DNA of 64,000 nt from Chachezhania sediminis. Its GTDB lineage: Bacteria > Pseudomonadota > Alphaproteobacteria > Rhodobacterales > Rhodobacteraceae. The DNA is taken from NCBI RefSeq assembly GCF_009765275.1, contig NZ_VOPH01000009.1, forward strand, positions 93,467 to 157,466, given 5' to 3'. The position numbers were made by a program, and so were the translations under genes. This document shows, piece after piece, positions 45,802 through 54,041 of the stretch; position 1 is the first letter of the stretch, and every line of letters starts with the position of its first letter. The notes beneath the pieces are model-generated. The model was given only the letters and a program-made list of their open reading frames with translations. It did no database searches and was not told where the DNA came from.

Positions 45802-47117
45802 AGCATACCCAGTTGAAGGTTGACCCGATGACGACCACCCAAGCCCCCTTCGTCGCCCCCGCGCTGGACTATCGCGCGCGGGCCTTGAAATCCGTGGCAT
45901 TCGGCGTCTCCTCCACCCCCCGCGGCCGGCAATTGCCCGCCCCCGTGGTGGTTGACCGGGCCGAAGGCGCTCATGTCTGGGATATCTCGGGCAGTCGCTT
46001 CGTGGACTACGCCCTGGGCTATGGCCCGCTGATCCTGGGCCACACGCCTGCGCCGGTCCTGGCCCGCGTCCGGGCCGAACTGGACCGCGGCCTGCGCACC
46101 GCGACGGTCCACAAGGGAGAAGCCGAGCTGGGCGAGTTGATCGCCGATACGCTGCCTTCGGCAGAGCTCAGCGCCTTCGTGTCCTCGGGGTCCGAGGCGA
46201 TCCAGCTGGCGCTGCGCATCGCGCGCGCCTCGACGGGACGGACGAAGGTCGTGAAGTTCCGCGGCAATTATCACGGCTGGTTCGACAATATCCAGGTCGC
46301 GGGCACGCCCGGGAACGACGGGGCGGATGCCATCGGGCAGGACCCGGGCGCGGCCGCGTCGGTCGTGCCGATGGACTGGGGCGATCTGGCCGCGCTGGAG
46401 GCGGAGCTGACCACCGATTTCGCCGCCGTCATCCTGGAGCCCGTCGCCGTGAACGGCGGCTGTTTCATGCCGCCCGAAGGCTTCCTGCAGGGCGTCCGCG
46501 ACCTGACCCGAAAACTGGGCATCGTCCTGATCTTCGACGAGGTCATCACCGGCTATCGTCTGGACCTTGGCGGTGCGCAGCGGCTGGCCGGTGTGACCCC
46601 GGACCTGACCGTCATCGGCAAGGCCATGGGCGCAGGCTTTCCGATCAGCGCCGTCGCGGGTACGCAGGCCGCGATGGAGCCCGTCTCTTCGGGCCGTCTT
46701 CTTCATCGGGGCACCTTCAACGGCAACCCGGTCAGCGTCGGCGCCGCCTGCGCCTGCATCGCGCACCTGCGGGACAATGCCACCACGATCTATCCGGGGA
46801 TGGACACCCAGGCGGCGGATCTTGCGGCCCATATCCGGGCGACGGCCGATGCTGCCGACCTGCCCCTGTCGGTCGCGCGGACGGGATCGGCGCTTCAGAT
46901 CTTCATGGGCCTGCGGGAACTGACCGGCCTGTCGGATCTGCCCCGGATCGACCGTGACGCAACGATGGCTTTCACAGGCGATCTGCTGGTGAACGGGGTC
47001 CAGGCGATCTCTCGCGGGCTGATGTACCTGTCGGCCGCCCATACCGACGATGACATTGCCGTGACCAAGGACGCCTTTACCCGGGCCATTGCAGGCGCCG
47101 CTGCACGGCTGGACTGA
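45798..47117 (+). CDS. class III aminotransferase (glutamate-1-semialdehyde aminotransferase-like)
   Basis: PLP enzyme of 439 residues. SSGSEAIQLALRIARASTG binds PLP phosphate, YHGWFDNIQ follows, ILIFDEVITGYR-like text (IVLIFDEVITGYRL) holds the conserved Asp, and the catalytic lysine is in TVIGKAMGAGFPI. The FRGNYHGW and overall layout resemble glutamate-1-semialdehyde aminomutase relatives that act on amino acids or amines. It overlaps the ATPase gene (ATGA), so uptake and transamination of one substrate are coupled. Not HemL itself on context: Rhodobacterales make aminolevulinate by HemA/HemT. Confidence 0.9.
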   Translation: MKHTQLKVDPMTTTQAPFVAPALDYRARALKSVAFGVSSTPRGRQLPAPVVVDRAEGAHVWDISGSRFVDYALGYGPLILGHTPAPVLARVRAELDRGLRTATVHKGEAELGELIADTLPSAELSAFVSSGSEAIQLALRIARASTGRTKVVKFRGNYHGWFDNIQVAGTPGNDGADAIGQDPGAAASVVPMDWGDLAALEAELTTDFAAVILEPVAVNGGCFMPPEGFLQGVRDLTRKLGIVLIFDEVITGYRLDLGGAQRLAGVTPDLTVIGKAMGAGFPISAVAGTQAAMEPVSSGRLLHRGTFNGNPVSVGAACACIAHLRDNATTIYPGMDTQAADLAAHIRATADAADLPLSVARTGSALQIFMGLRELTGLSDLPRIDRDATMAFTGDLLVNGVQAISRGLMYLSAAHTDDDIAVTKDAFTRAIAGAAARLD

Positions 47118-47268
47118 CTGGACCCGCCGCCTTTGCAGGCATCCGGGCGCAAAGCCACCTTCAACGGCCAGTCTGTGCCAAATGACGTAGATGCCGGTTT
47201 GCCTGTCGCCGCCGTACGCACTACTGTAGCAGGGAAGGCACCGGACCAAACCGGGGAGCGAGGCTTCG

Positions 47269-47811
47269 ATGAATGTCGCGAATTATACCCTGAACATCCT
47301 CAGCACCACCGTAGACAAGTTGCCCGGCGGGGCACATGAAATCGTGGTGCGCTATGAAGGCAAGGGCGACCCGGACGAGGTGCGCAAGACCATTCAGGCG
47401 ACCGATCTGAATACCCTGATCACCGCCTGCGAGGAGCTGGCGCGCGAGATCTTCCAGAAGGAATTCCGTCTGAACGCCGAAGTGAACATGAGCTTTGCCC
47501 TGAACGACGAGAACGGGCTGAAGCTGTGGCACACCAAGCCGAACCTCTACATCAAGTGCCCGCTGACCATGACCATGGACTGGTCCTGTTCGCACCTGAG
47601 GCAGGCGCACAAGACCATGACGACGCTGGGCGTGATCGAGCTGCCCGATGAAATCCCGCTGGACGGCAATGCCGTGGGAGTCGAGGAGACGGTGAGCGTG
47701 ATCCTCGATTCGATGGCCACGGGCGTCGAGTTCATGGGCAACGTCATGTACATGCGCAGCATGGTCGACCACGAGACCCTGGCCAAGCAGGGCGTGGTCG
47801 AGGAGAGCTGA
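47269..47811 (+). CDS. hypothetical protein
   Basis: 180 residues, soluble, with no family I recognise. GGGAGCGAGG precedes the ATG, and codon use is like that of its neighbours, so it is a real gene. Residues 1-80 alternate strands (YTLNILSTTV, HEIVVRYEGKGD) with a helix TLITACEELAREIFQKEF. The rest has LYIKCPLTMTMDWSC and two helical stretches ending at GVVEES. Methionine is frequent in the second half (MTMTMDW, MGNVMYMRSM). It stands alone, 151 bases after the aminotransferase. Confidence 0.7.
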   Translation: MNVANYTLNILSTTVDKLPGGAHEIVVRYEGKGDPDEVRKTIQATDLNTLITACEELAREIFQKEFRLNAEVNMSFALNDENGLKLWHTKPNLYIKCPLTMTMDWSCSHLRQAHKTMTTLGVIELPDEIPLDGNAVGVEETVSVILDSMATGVEFMGNVMYMRSMVDHETLAKQGVVEES

Positions 47812-48675
47812 GGCGTTCTGCCTGTTGTCCGCCGACGAAGAGGCGGCGGGACGTGTCCATTCCTGCCGGAAGGATGTCATCTGACGCGTTGAACATGGGT
47901 CGACCGCGCCCCGGTCTTGCAGCTGATTGAGACAGCCATTCCTGCCGTCGGCCGACCCATCCAGATCCCGTGGCCGCGCTTCGGCGTCATGAACACGGGG
48001 TGGCCGCCTTCGACCGGGTTCGGATCCCGCCGCGCGGCACGCCAGATCGGCCTGAACCGACAGGACGCCGCCATGTTCCGACCGACGATGTTGCGGCCGG
48101 GGCCAAGAGTCTTGCGGCCCGTCCGGACGGTGGCAGGTCCGCCTGAAGACCACGTAACTCAAGGCGCCGTGCCCGGCTTGCCGGACCTGGGCGCAGACTA
48201 GGTTACAAGAGGTCAGATTTTCGGCGCAAACTCACCTGAGGGTCAAGACGGCAAGCGCGATCAGGAGCGATCCCGCATTCATTCAACATAAGACTGATTC
48301 CAGAACAAGAAAGCGCCACTTGCCGAATGCAGGACTACCTTGCCTTGGCAAGTTCGAAATTGGCTTACGCCCCACACGATACCCTTCCGCACTTTATTCT
48401 CGGATCGATTTTGAGCATCGCCACTTTGACCTGTCCCGTCGCATATGCCGTCGAAGAACGTGGCCCCGCCGGTGCTAGGGGCGCAGCACATGGATTTTGC
48501 CGCCCCCATCGCGCAAAATGCGGCCGGTGGGCCGTCACCGCCACCAAGAAACAATCGGCCACGAGCACGAAGACGGTCCAGGCCACCCCCGCCGGCAGTC
48601 GAGATCGCGTCCGGCCACAGGCCGGTGCGCAGTCGATCATTCAAGGGGGCAGTCGTGCTGGGACCTGTTGCGCCC
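47812..48675. other. gene-poor interval, no convincing gene
   Basis: About 860 bases between the hypothetical gene and the minus-strand LysR gene. Open frames exist in both directions (for example 47917-48201 and 48327-48755 plus; 48365-48640 minus) but show Arg/Pro-rich shadow-like text, no ribosome site and no domain. Base composition drops at 48200-48450. A small hairpin CTTGC-CTTG-GCAAG lies near 48340. It may hold decayed sequence, but I cannot name an ancestor. Confidence 0.4.
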
Positions 48676-49572
48676 TTACGAAGCGGCGCCCAGGGCCTCC
48701 AGGAAGGCCCGCGCGGCCCGACTGGGATGGCGGCCGGCATGGGCGATGGCGCTGAAGCTGCGGTCGGGCAGAGGGAAACCCGCCACGCATAAACGACCGC
48801 TGGCGATATGGGCGTCGGCCGACAGGATCGACACGACCGTCGCCGCCCGCCCCGGGGCCAGCGCGGCCAGGCAGGCCTCGTTCGAGGGCAGAATCAAGGC
48901 GTCCTTGAGCATCGCCGGATCGGCGCCATGTCCGGCCAGCGCAACCTCGAACGCAGCACGGGTGCCAGAGCCCGGTTCGCGCATCACCCATTGCGCGCGG
49001 GCAAGGTCCGCGGCCGTCAGCGGATGCCCGTCGGCCCAGGGATGCGACGGTGCGACAATCACCGCCAGCCGGTCGCCGCCCACGACATGGCTGTCGAGCA
49101 CCTGCGCCCCGATCATGCCGTCCACCACGCCTTCGATCACGCCGACCTCGGCCTGACCCCCGACGACGCGGTCCACAGCGCTGGCGGTGTTCAGGGTGAC
49201 CAGTTCGGGATCGACCGCGGGATGGGCCTGCCGGAAGGCCAGGATCCGGGCCGGCAGCCAGTAGGTCGCGACGGTCTGGCTGGCCACGATCCGAAGCGGG
49301 CCCGCGGGCGTGCCGGCGAAATCGGCCAGAAGCGCCTCGGCCCGGTCCGCCTCCTCCACCACGGCCCGGGCGGCGGGGACAAAGCGGCGGCCATCCTCGG
49401 TCAGTTCGATCTCGCGCCCGATACGGTTGAAAAGCACGACGTCATGGCGCCGCTCCAGCGCCGCGATGGCCGCGCTGACCGCGGACTGGGTGCGGTTCAG
49501 AAGCCGCGCGGCACCCGTCACGTGCTGAAGCCGGGCGACGGTCAGAAAGATGCGAAGCTGGTCGAGCGTCAT
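48676..49572 (-). CDS. LysR-family transcriptional regulator (YeiE/CysB-like context)
   Basis: 298 residues. HTH: LDQLRIFLTVARLQHVTGAA, then TQSAVSAAIAALERRHDVVL. The effector domain begins at GPLRIVASQTVATYWLPARI. Divergent from a YeiH-family membrane protein, the same pairing as yeiE-yeiH in enterobacteria, so it very likely controls that gene. The AT-rich gap (49573-49675) contains ATCGATAGACAAACCAGAT, suited to a T-N11-A box. Confidence 0.91.
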   Translation of the reverse strand: MTLDQLRIFLTVARLQHVTGAARLLNRTQSAVSAAIAALERRHDVVLFNRIGREIELTEDGRRFVPAARAVVEEADRAEALLADFAGTPAGPLRIVASQTVATYWLPARILAFRQAHPAVDPELVTLNTASAVDRVVGGQAEVGVIEGVVDGMIGAQVLDSHVVGGDRLAVIVAPSHPWADGHPLTAADLARAQWVMREPGSGTRAAFEVALAGHGADPAMLKDALILPSNEACLAALAPGRAATVVSILSADAHIASGRLCVAGFPLPDRSFSAIAHAGRHPSRAARAFLEALGAAS

Positions 49573-49675
49573 GGTCAATCGATAGACAAACCAGATCAGA
49601 ACGACAAATATTATTCGATATTCCTGTTTGATCGACCGACCTATGCAGCAGGGGTTCAGGATAGGTTCCCCTCCC

Positions 49676-50725
49676 ATGCCCCACTCTGCCCCCTCCCGCG
49701 TTCTGACCGATGCCTCGCCCGCCCGGCTGCCGTCCCTGCTGGCCGATCTGGCGCCCGGGCTGGCACTCTGCGCAGGCGTGGCGGGGCTTGCTCTGGTCCT
49801 GCGGCAGGTCACGGGGCTGGCGGCGGTCAGCCCAATGGTGGGCGCAATCCTCGTCGGCATGGCCATCGGCAACCTTTGGCGCCCACCGGCACTGTTCCGG
49901 CCGGGAATGGCGCTGGCGCTGAAAGGGCTTCTGCGGGCAGGGATCGTCCTTCTGGGGGTGCGGATCACGCTGGGCGAGGTGCTGGACCTTGGTCCGACCG
50001 CCATCGGCGTGACGGTGGGAACGATGGCCCTGACTTTCGGCGCGGTGCTGGGTATGGGGCGCCTGCTGGGCCTGCCCCGCCCGGTGACCGAGGTCATCGC
50101 GGCCGGAACATCGGTCTGTGGCGCCTCGGCCATCATGGCCGCCGCTCCCCTGGCCCGCGCGGACGAGGAGGACGTGGCCTATGGGCTGGCCACAGTCACC
50201 CTGTTCGGGACCCTGTCGATGCTGCTCTACCCCTTCATCGGCGGGGCGCTGGGGCTGCAGCCCCTGCCCTTCGGGCTTTGGGCCGGGGCCACGATCCACG
50301 AGGTGGGTCAGGTCACCGCCACCGCCTTTCAGGCGGGCGAGGCGGCGGGCCACGCCGGCACGGTGGCAAAGCTGTTGCGTGTGTCTCTTCTGGTCGCGGT
50401 GCTGTTCGCGCTGATCCTGCGACGGCGAAGCGAGACGTCGACGCAGGCCGAAACCGGCCCGGTGAAGATCGGCGTACCCCCTTACGTGCTGATGTTCGCG
50501 GGGCTGATGGTCGTGAACAGCCTGCTTCCCCTGCCCGAAGTTGCGGTCGCGACGCTGGGTACCGGGTCCACCGCGCTGATGACAGTGGCGCTGGCCGCGA
50601 TGGGGCTGGGGACCGACATCCGGGCGCTGGCGCGGCGGGGGCTGCGGCCGCTGATGCTGGGCCTCGGCGCCTGGATCTTCGTGTCGGTCACCGGACTGGG
50701 GCTGGTGCTCTGGCTGGTGGGCTGA
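49676..50725 (+). CDS. YeiH/UPF0324 family putative sulfate/anion exporter
   Basis: About 349 residues with ten or so hydrophobic segments: MVGAILVGMAIGNLW, LLRAGIVLLGVRITLGEVLD, VTEVIAAGTSVCGASAIMAA and WAGATIHEVGQVTATAFQAG are UPF0324 hallmarks. Members have been proposed to export sulfite-derived or other anions. The ATG at 49676 is used; starts at 49628 (TTG) and 49643 would add up to 16 residues. Divergent from the LysR gene. Confidence 0.9.
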   Translation: MPHSAPSRVLTDASPARLPSLLADLAPGLALCAGVAGLALVLRQVTGLAAVSPMVGAILVGMAIGNLWRPPALFRPGMALALKGLLRAGIVLLGVRITLGEVLDLGPTAIGVTVGTMALTFGAVLGMGRLLGLPRPVTEVIAAGTSVCGASAIMAAAPLARADEEDVAYGLATVTLFGTLSMLLYPFIGGALGLQPLPFGLWAGATIHEVGQVTATAFQAGEAAGHAGTVAKLLRVSLLVAVLFALILRRRSETSTQAETGPVKIGVPPYVLMFAGLMVVNSLLPLPEVAVATLGTGSTALMTVALAAMGLGTDIRALARRGLRPLMLGLGAWIFVSVTGLGLVLWLVG

Positions 50726-50825
50726 GGCGCCCGGCCCCGTGCAGGGACCGGCGCAGGGACCGGTGGCGCGGGGCGATGACGGGCCAACCGAACAGCCGCT
50801 TTTGCGTTTCAGGGCGGCAGTCGGG

Positions 50826-51491
50826 TCAGCGGGCTGGCGGAACCGGCACGAACATCCCCTCGCCCAAGATGGCCGTGAACTCCTCGGCCAGGGTCTCGAC
50901 CGGCTTGCCGTCCGGGCGATACCAGTCCAGCGCCGCGTTCAGCGCGCCCAGCAGGAAGGTCCGGGTCAGGCGGATGTCCAGATCCGCGCGGATCTCTCCG
51001 GCATCGACGGCCGCCTGCAGCAGGTCCAGCCAGAAGGCGGAATAGGCGTCGCGGCGTTCGACATGGCGGCGGCGGATCTCGTCCGGGACCTGCGCCTGAA
51101 GGTGGCGCGACAGCGACGCGAAAGCGCCGTTCTGCAAGATACTGTCAAGGTGCGCCGCGATCGCCACCCGGATCCGCGCCCGGCAGGACGTCGACGGCGG
51201 AAGCGCAGCCATGGCCTGCTCTACCGCCGTCGAGACGTGAAGCACGCCGTGATCCAGCACGACCTCGATCAGGTCGGTCTTGGATGGGAAGTGGTAATAG
51301 AGCGAGCCCGCCCGCATGTCGGCCGCCGCCGCGATGTCGCGCATCGTGGCCCCGGCAAAACCCCGTTCGGAAAACAGGCGCGCCGCCGCCGTCAGCACCT
51401 TCTGGCGGGTGACGTCGGACTTGACCTTGCGGTCGGGATCGCGCGCCGGGGAAGCGACCGTTTTCCCCGTCACGGTCTTGCCTGCGCCCAT
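50826..51491 (-). CDS. TetR-family transcriptional regulator
   Basis: 221 residues. After a charged tail of about 28 residues comes the HTH (VLTAAARLFSERGFAGATMR, then ADMRAGSLYYHFPSKTDLI), and a C-terminal effector domain of the fatty-acid/acyl-CoA regulator type (LTRTFLLGALNAALDWYRP). It lies downstream of an acyl-CoA dehydrogenase gene on the same strand, so acyl-CoA control is plausible. Convergent with the YeiH gene. Confidence 0.9.
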   Translation of the reverse strand: MGAGKTVTGKTVASPARDPDRKVKSDVTRQKVLTAAARLFSERGFAGATMRDIAAAADMRAGSLYYHFPSKTDLIEVVLDHGVLHVSTAVEQAMAALPPSTSCRARIRVAIAAHLDSILQNGAFASLSRHLQAQVPDEIRRRHVERRDAYSAFWLDLLQAAVDAGEIRADLDIRLTRTFLLGALNAALDWYRPDGKPVETLAEEFTAILGEGMFVPVPPAR

Positions 51492-51584
51492 CTTTCAGGT
51501 CTCCACCTTTCCGGCCGCCGCCCCGTTTCCGGTCTTCCCTGTACGGACAGGCAATCGCGTTCCTCCGACGGACGGGGTGACGGG

Positions 51585-51606
51585 GCCGGGCCATAATCGG
51601 CCCGGC
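51585..51606 (-). terminator. hairpin terminator after the acyl-CoA dehydrogenase gene
   Basis: GCCGGGCC (51585-51592) and GGCCCGGC (51599-51606) form a perfect 8-bp stem around ATAATC, twelve bases past the stop on the minus strand. It separates the dehydrogenase gene from tetR. Confidence 0.55.
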
Positions 51607-51617
51607 GCCGGGATACC

Positions 51618-52808
51618 TTACAGCCGCGTGCCGTTCCGGTGCCGGTCCAGCATGTTGCGCGCGATGATCAGCTGCTGGATCTGGGTCGTGCCTTCGTAGA
51701 TCCGCATCAGCCGCACGTCGCGATAGATCCGTTCCACCGGGTATTCGGTCATGTAGCCGGCGCCGCCGAAGATCTGCACCGCGCGGTCGGCGATCTTGCC
51801 CGCCGTTTCAGTCGCGGTCATCTTGGCACAGGCCGCCTCCAGCGTGATGCGCTGACCGGCGTCGAACCTGGCCGCCGCGTCGCGGGACAGGCATTCCGAG
51901 GCATAGAGTTCCGCCTGGCTGTCCGCCAGAAGCGCCTGCATCAACTGGAAGTCGGCAATCGGTTGACCGAACTGCTTGCGTTCCAGGGCATAGCCCACCG
52001 CCTCGTTGATCAGCCGCCGGGACTGGCCCACGCCCAGGGCCGCCATGTGGATCCGGCCACGGTCCAGCACCTTCATCGCAGTCTTGAAGCCCTGGTTCAG
52101 CATGGCCTCGCCGCCGATCATGTTGGCGGCGGGGATGCGCACGTCTTCGAAGGTGATGTCGCAGGTGCGGGTGCCGCGCTGGCCCATCTTGTGGTCGTGC
52201 TTGCCGATAGTGATGCCGGGCGTCTCGGTCGGCACGATGAAGGCGGAAATCCCGCGCGGCCCCTTCGCGTCCGGATCCGTCCGCGCCATCAGCGACAGGA
52301 TCGTCGCCCGGTTGGCATTGGTGATGTACCGCTTGGACCCGTTGATGACGAAGTCATCTCCGTCGCGGACAGCCCTGGTCCGCAGGCCGCCCGCATCCGA
52401 ACCCGCATCCGGTTCGGTCAGGGCGAAAGACGCAACCACCTCTCCCGAAGCCAGTCCGGGCAGCCATTCCGCCTTCTGCGCCTCGGTCCCGTCGATGACG
52501 ATGCCCTGGCTGCCGATGCCGACATTGGTGCCGAAGACCGACCGGAAGGCCAGCGCGGCCTGGCCGACCTCGGCAATGACCTCGAATTCCTGGGACAGGG
52601 TCAGGCCCATGCCGCCGTAGTCCTGCGGCACCGACAGGCCGAACAGGCCCAGTTCCTTCATTTCGGCCACGATGGCGTCGGGCACGGTGTCCGTCTCCTC
52701 GACCTCGCGCTCGGCCGGGATCAGGCGTTCCTGGGTGAAGCGCCTGACCGCATCGCGAATCTGTTCGAAGGTTTCCTGGTCCACCGCGTCCATTGGGGTT
52801 CCGTCCAT
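51618..52808 (-). CDS. acyl-CoA dehydrogenase family protein
   Basis: FAD enzyme of 396 residues introducing the alpha-beta double bond in an acyl-CoA. SFALTEPDAGSDAGGLRT is the flavin-binding stretch, QIFGGAGYMTEYPVERIYRD is the C-terminal signature and RIYEGTTQIQQ carries the catalytic Glu. Start at 52808 or five codons later at 52793, which has the better ribosome site. Chain-length preference cannot be read. No other beta-oxidation gene is adjacent; the TetR gene follows. Confidence 0.94.
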   Translation of the reverse strand: MDGTPMDAVDQETFEQIRDAVRRFTQERLIPAEREVEETDTVPDAIVAEMKELGLFGLSVPQDYGGMGLTLSQEFEVIAEVGQAALAFRSVFGTNVGIGSQGIVIDGTEAQKAEWLPGLASGEVVASFALTEPDAGSDAGGLRTRAVRDGDDFVINGSKRYITNANRATILSLMARTDPDAKGPRGISAFIVPTETPGITIGKHDHKMGQRGTRTCDITFEDVRIPAANMIGGEAMLNQGFKTAMKVLDRGRIHMAALGVGQSRRLINEAVGYALERKQFGQPIADFQLMQALLADSQAELYASECLSRDAAARFDAGQRITLEAACAKMTATETAGKIADRAVQIFGGAGYMTEYPVERIYRDVRLMRIYEGTTQIQQLIIARNMLDRHRNGTRL

Positions 52809-52879
52809 TTATCTAACATGCGTTCGAAAACATTGGACCGGGTGGCGTGGCAGCGTCCAGCGGAAAACGCCGGACCGGA

Positions 52880-52908
52880 TTGACACGGGCCAATAAATCA
52901 ATAGATCA
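52880..52908 (+). promoter_or_regulatory. arsR promoter
   Basis: TTGACA at 52880-52885 is a perfect -35. TAGATC at 52902-52907 is a fair -10 after a 16-base spacer. The repeated ATCAA within it could be an ArsR site. The start codon follows eight bases after the -10, giving a nearly leaderless transcript. Confidence 0.5.
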
Positions 52909-52914
52909 AGAACT

Positions 52915-53262
52915 ATGGATAAATTACAGACCATATCGGCTCTGTCCGCGCTGGCGCAGGACACCCGGATCGACGTCTTCCGCCTGCTGGTCGCCGCCGG
53001 GCCCGAAGGCCTGCCCGCGGGAGAGATCGCCGAGGCGCTGGGGGTCCGCCAAAACACGATGTCCGCCAACCTGTCGGTGCTGCTGCATGCGGGGCTGGTC
53101 CGGAACGTCCGCGAAGGCCGGACGGTCCGCTACTTCGCCGACATGGAAGGGATGCAGGGCATGCTGTCCTTCCTGCTGGAAAAATGCTGTGGCGGGCGCG
53201 CCGAACTCTGCGCGCCGCTGCTGGCCGACCTGATGAACGACAACAAGGAATGCTGCGAGTGA
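52915..53262 (+). CDS. arsR: ArsR/SmtB-family metalloregulator
   Basis: 115 residues. The winged helix covers about 10-80 ([20 protein letters not shown], then [16 protein letters not shown]). There is no CxCxC in the DNA-binding helix; cysteine pairs occur instead near the C-terminus ([17 protein letters not shown] and NKECCE), as in ArsR types with a C-terminal As(III) site. Its stop overlaps the arsH start (GTGA). Likely represses arsH and releases DNA on trivalent arsenic. Confidence 0.9.
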   Translation: MDKLQTISALSALAQDTRIDVFRLLVAAGPEGLPAGEIAEALGVRQNTMSANLSVLLHAGLVRNVREGRTVRYFADMEGMQGMLSFLLEKCCGGRAELCAPLLADLMNDNKECCE

Positions 53263-53981
53263 CCGACCTGCCCACGATGCCCGCCCTGGACGACGACCAT
53301 TTCCGCCAGCCGGACCTGTCGGCCCTGTTCCCCGCCGAACGGCGCACCGATCCGCCTAAGATCCTTCTGCTTTACGGCTCGCTCCGCGAACGCAGCTTTT
53401 CGCGCTTCGCCGCGGAAGAGGCCGCGCGGATCCTGCAGCGGCTGGGGGCCGAGACGCGGATCTTCAACCCGTCGGGCCTACCCCTGCCCGACGATGCGAC
53501 CGCCGATCACCCCAAGGTGGCGGACCTGCGTGACCTGGTGCGATGGTGCGACGGGATGGTCTGGTCGACGCCGGAACGGCACGGGTCGATGACCGGCATC
53601 ATGAAGGCGCAGATCGACTGGATCCCGCTGTCGCTGGGCGCAGTGCGGCCGACCCAAGGCAAGACGCTGGCGGTAATGCAGGTCTGCGGCGGATCGCAAT
53701 CCTTCAACGCGGTGAACCAGCTGCGCCTTCTGGGCCGCTGGATGCGCTGCCTGACGATCCCGAACCAGTCTTCCATCCCGAAGGCCTTCCAGCAGTTCGA
53801 CGAGGACGGACGGATGAAACCCTCGTCCTTCTATGACCGGATCGTCGACGTGATGGAGGAGCTGGTGAAGTTCACCCTGCTGACCCGCGACATCCGCGAG
53901 CATCTGACGGATCGCTATTCCGAACGGAAGGAAACCGGCGAAAAGCTGATCGCCCGGGTCAACGCGACCAGCGGCGCCTGA
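53259..53981 (+). CDS. arsH: arsenical resistance protein ArsH (NADPH-dependent FMN reductase)
   Basis: About 240 residues from GTG 53259. [20 protein letters not shown] is the FMN phosphate loop and [20 protein letters not shown] the second flavin motif typical of ArsH. ArsH oxidises trivalent methyl- or aryl-arsenicals to the less toxic pentavalent forms, or acts as a quinone reductase. No arsB, acr3, arsC or arsM lies beside it, so this is a minimal organoarsenical unit. Confidence 0.95.
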   Translation: MTDLPTMPALDDDHFRQPDLSALFPAERRTDPPKILLLYGSLRERSFSRFAAEEAARILQRLGAETRIFNPSGLPLPDDATADHPKVADLRDLVRWCDGMVWSTPERHGSMTGIMKAQIDWIPLSLGAVRPTQGKTLAVMQVCGGSQSFNAVNQLRLLGRWMRCLTIPNQSSIPKAFQQFDEDGRMKPSSFYDRIVDVMEELVKFTLLTRDIREHLTDRYSERKETGEKLIARVNATSGA

Positions 53982-54000
53982 GGTGCCGCCGGTCCGGCCG

Positions 54001-54030
54001 GCCGCGGAACACCCGCGGCACGGCCATTTT
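54001..54030 (+). terminator. terminator after arsH
   Basis: GCCGCGG-AACAC-CCGCGGC (54001-54019) is a compact 7-bp hairpin followed by ACGGCCATTTT. It sits 20 bases past arsH and before the convergent aminotransferase gene. Confidence 0.6.
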
Positions 54031-54041
54031 CCGGACGGGGC

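Noticed and set aside
45798..47117. Calling the aminotransferase hemL (glutamate-1-semialdehyde aminomutase)
   Set aside because: Similarity is at fold level; operon context with an ABC importer and the Shemin pathway of Rhodobacterales argue against it.
47917..48201. 94-codon plus-strand frame as a gene or transposase remnant
   Set aside because: No recognisable transposase motif and no inverted-repeat ends could be found.
48327..48755. Open frame in the gene-poor interval as a small gene
   Set aside because: No ribosome site, Arg/Pro/Gly-rich translation, overlaps the end of the LysR gene.
50741..50763. Direct repeat GCAGGGACCGG twice
   Set aside because: Only two short GC-rich copies in a convergent gap; too little to call a functional element.
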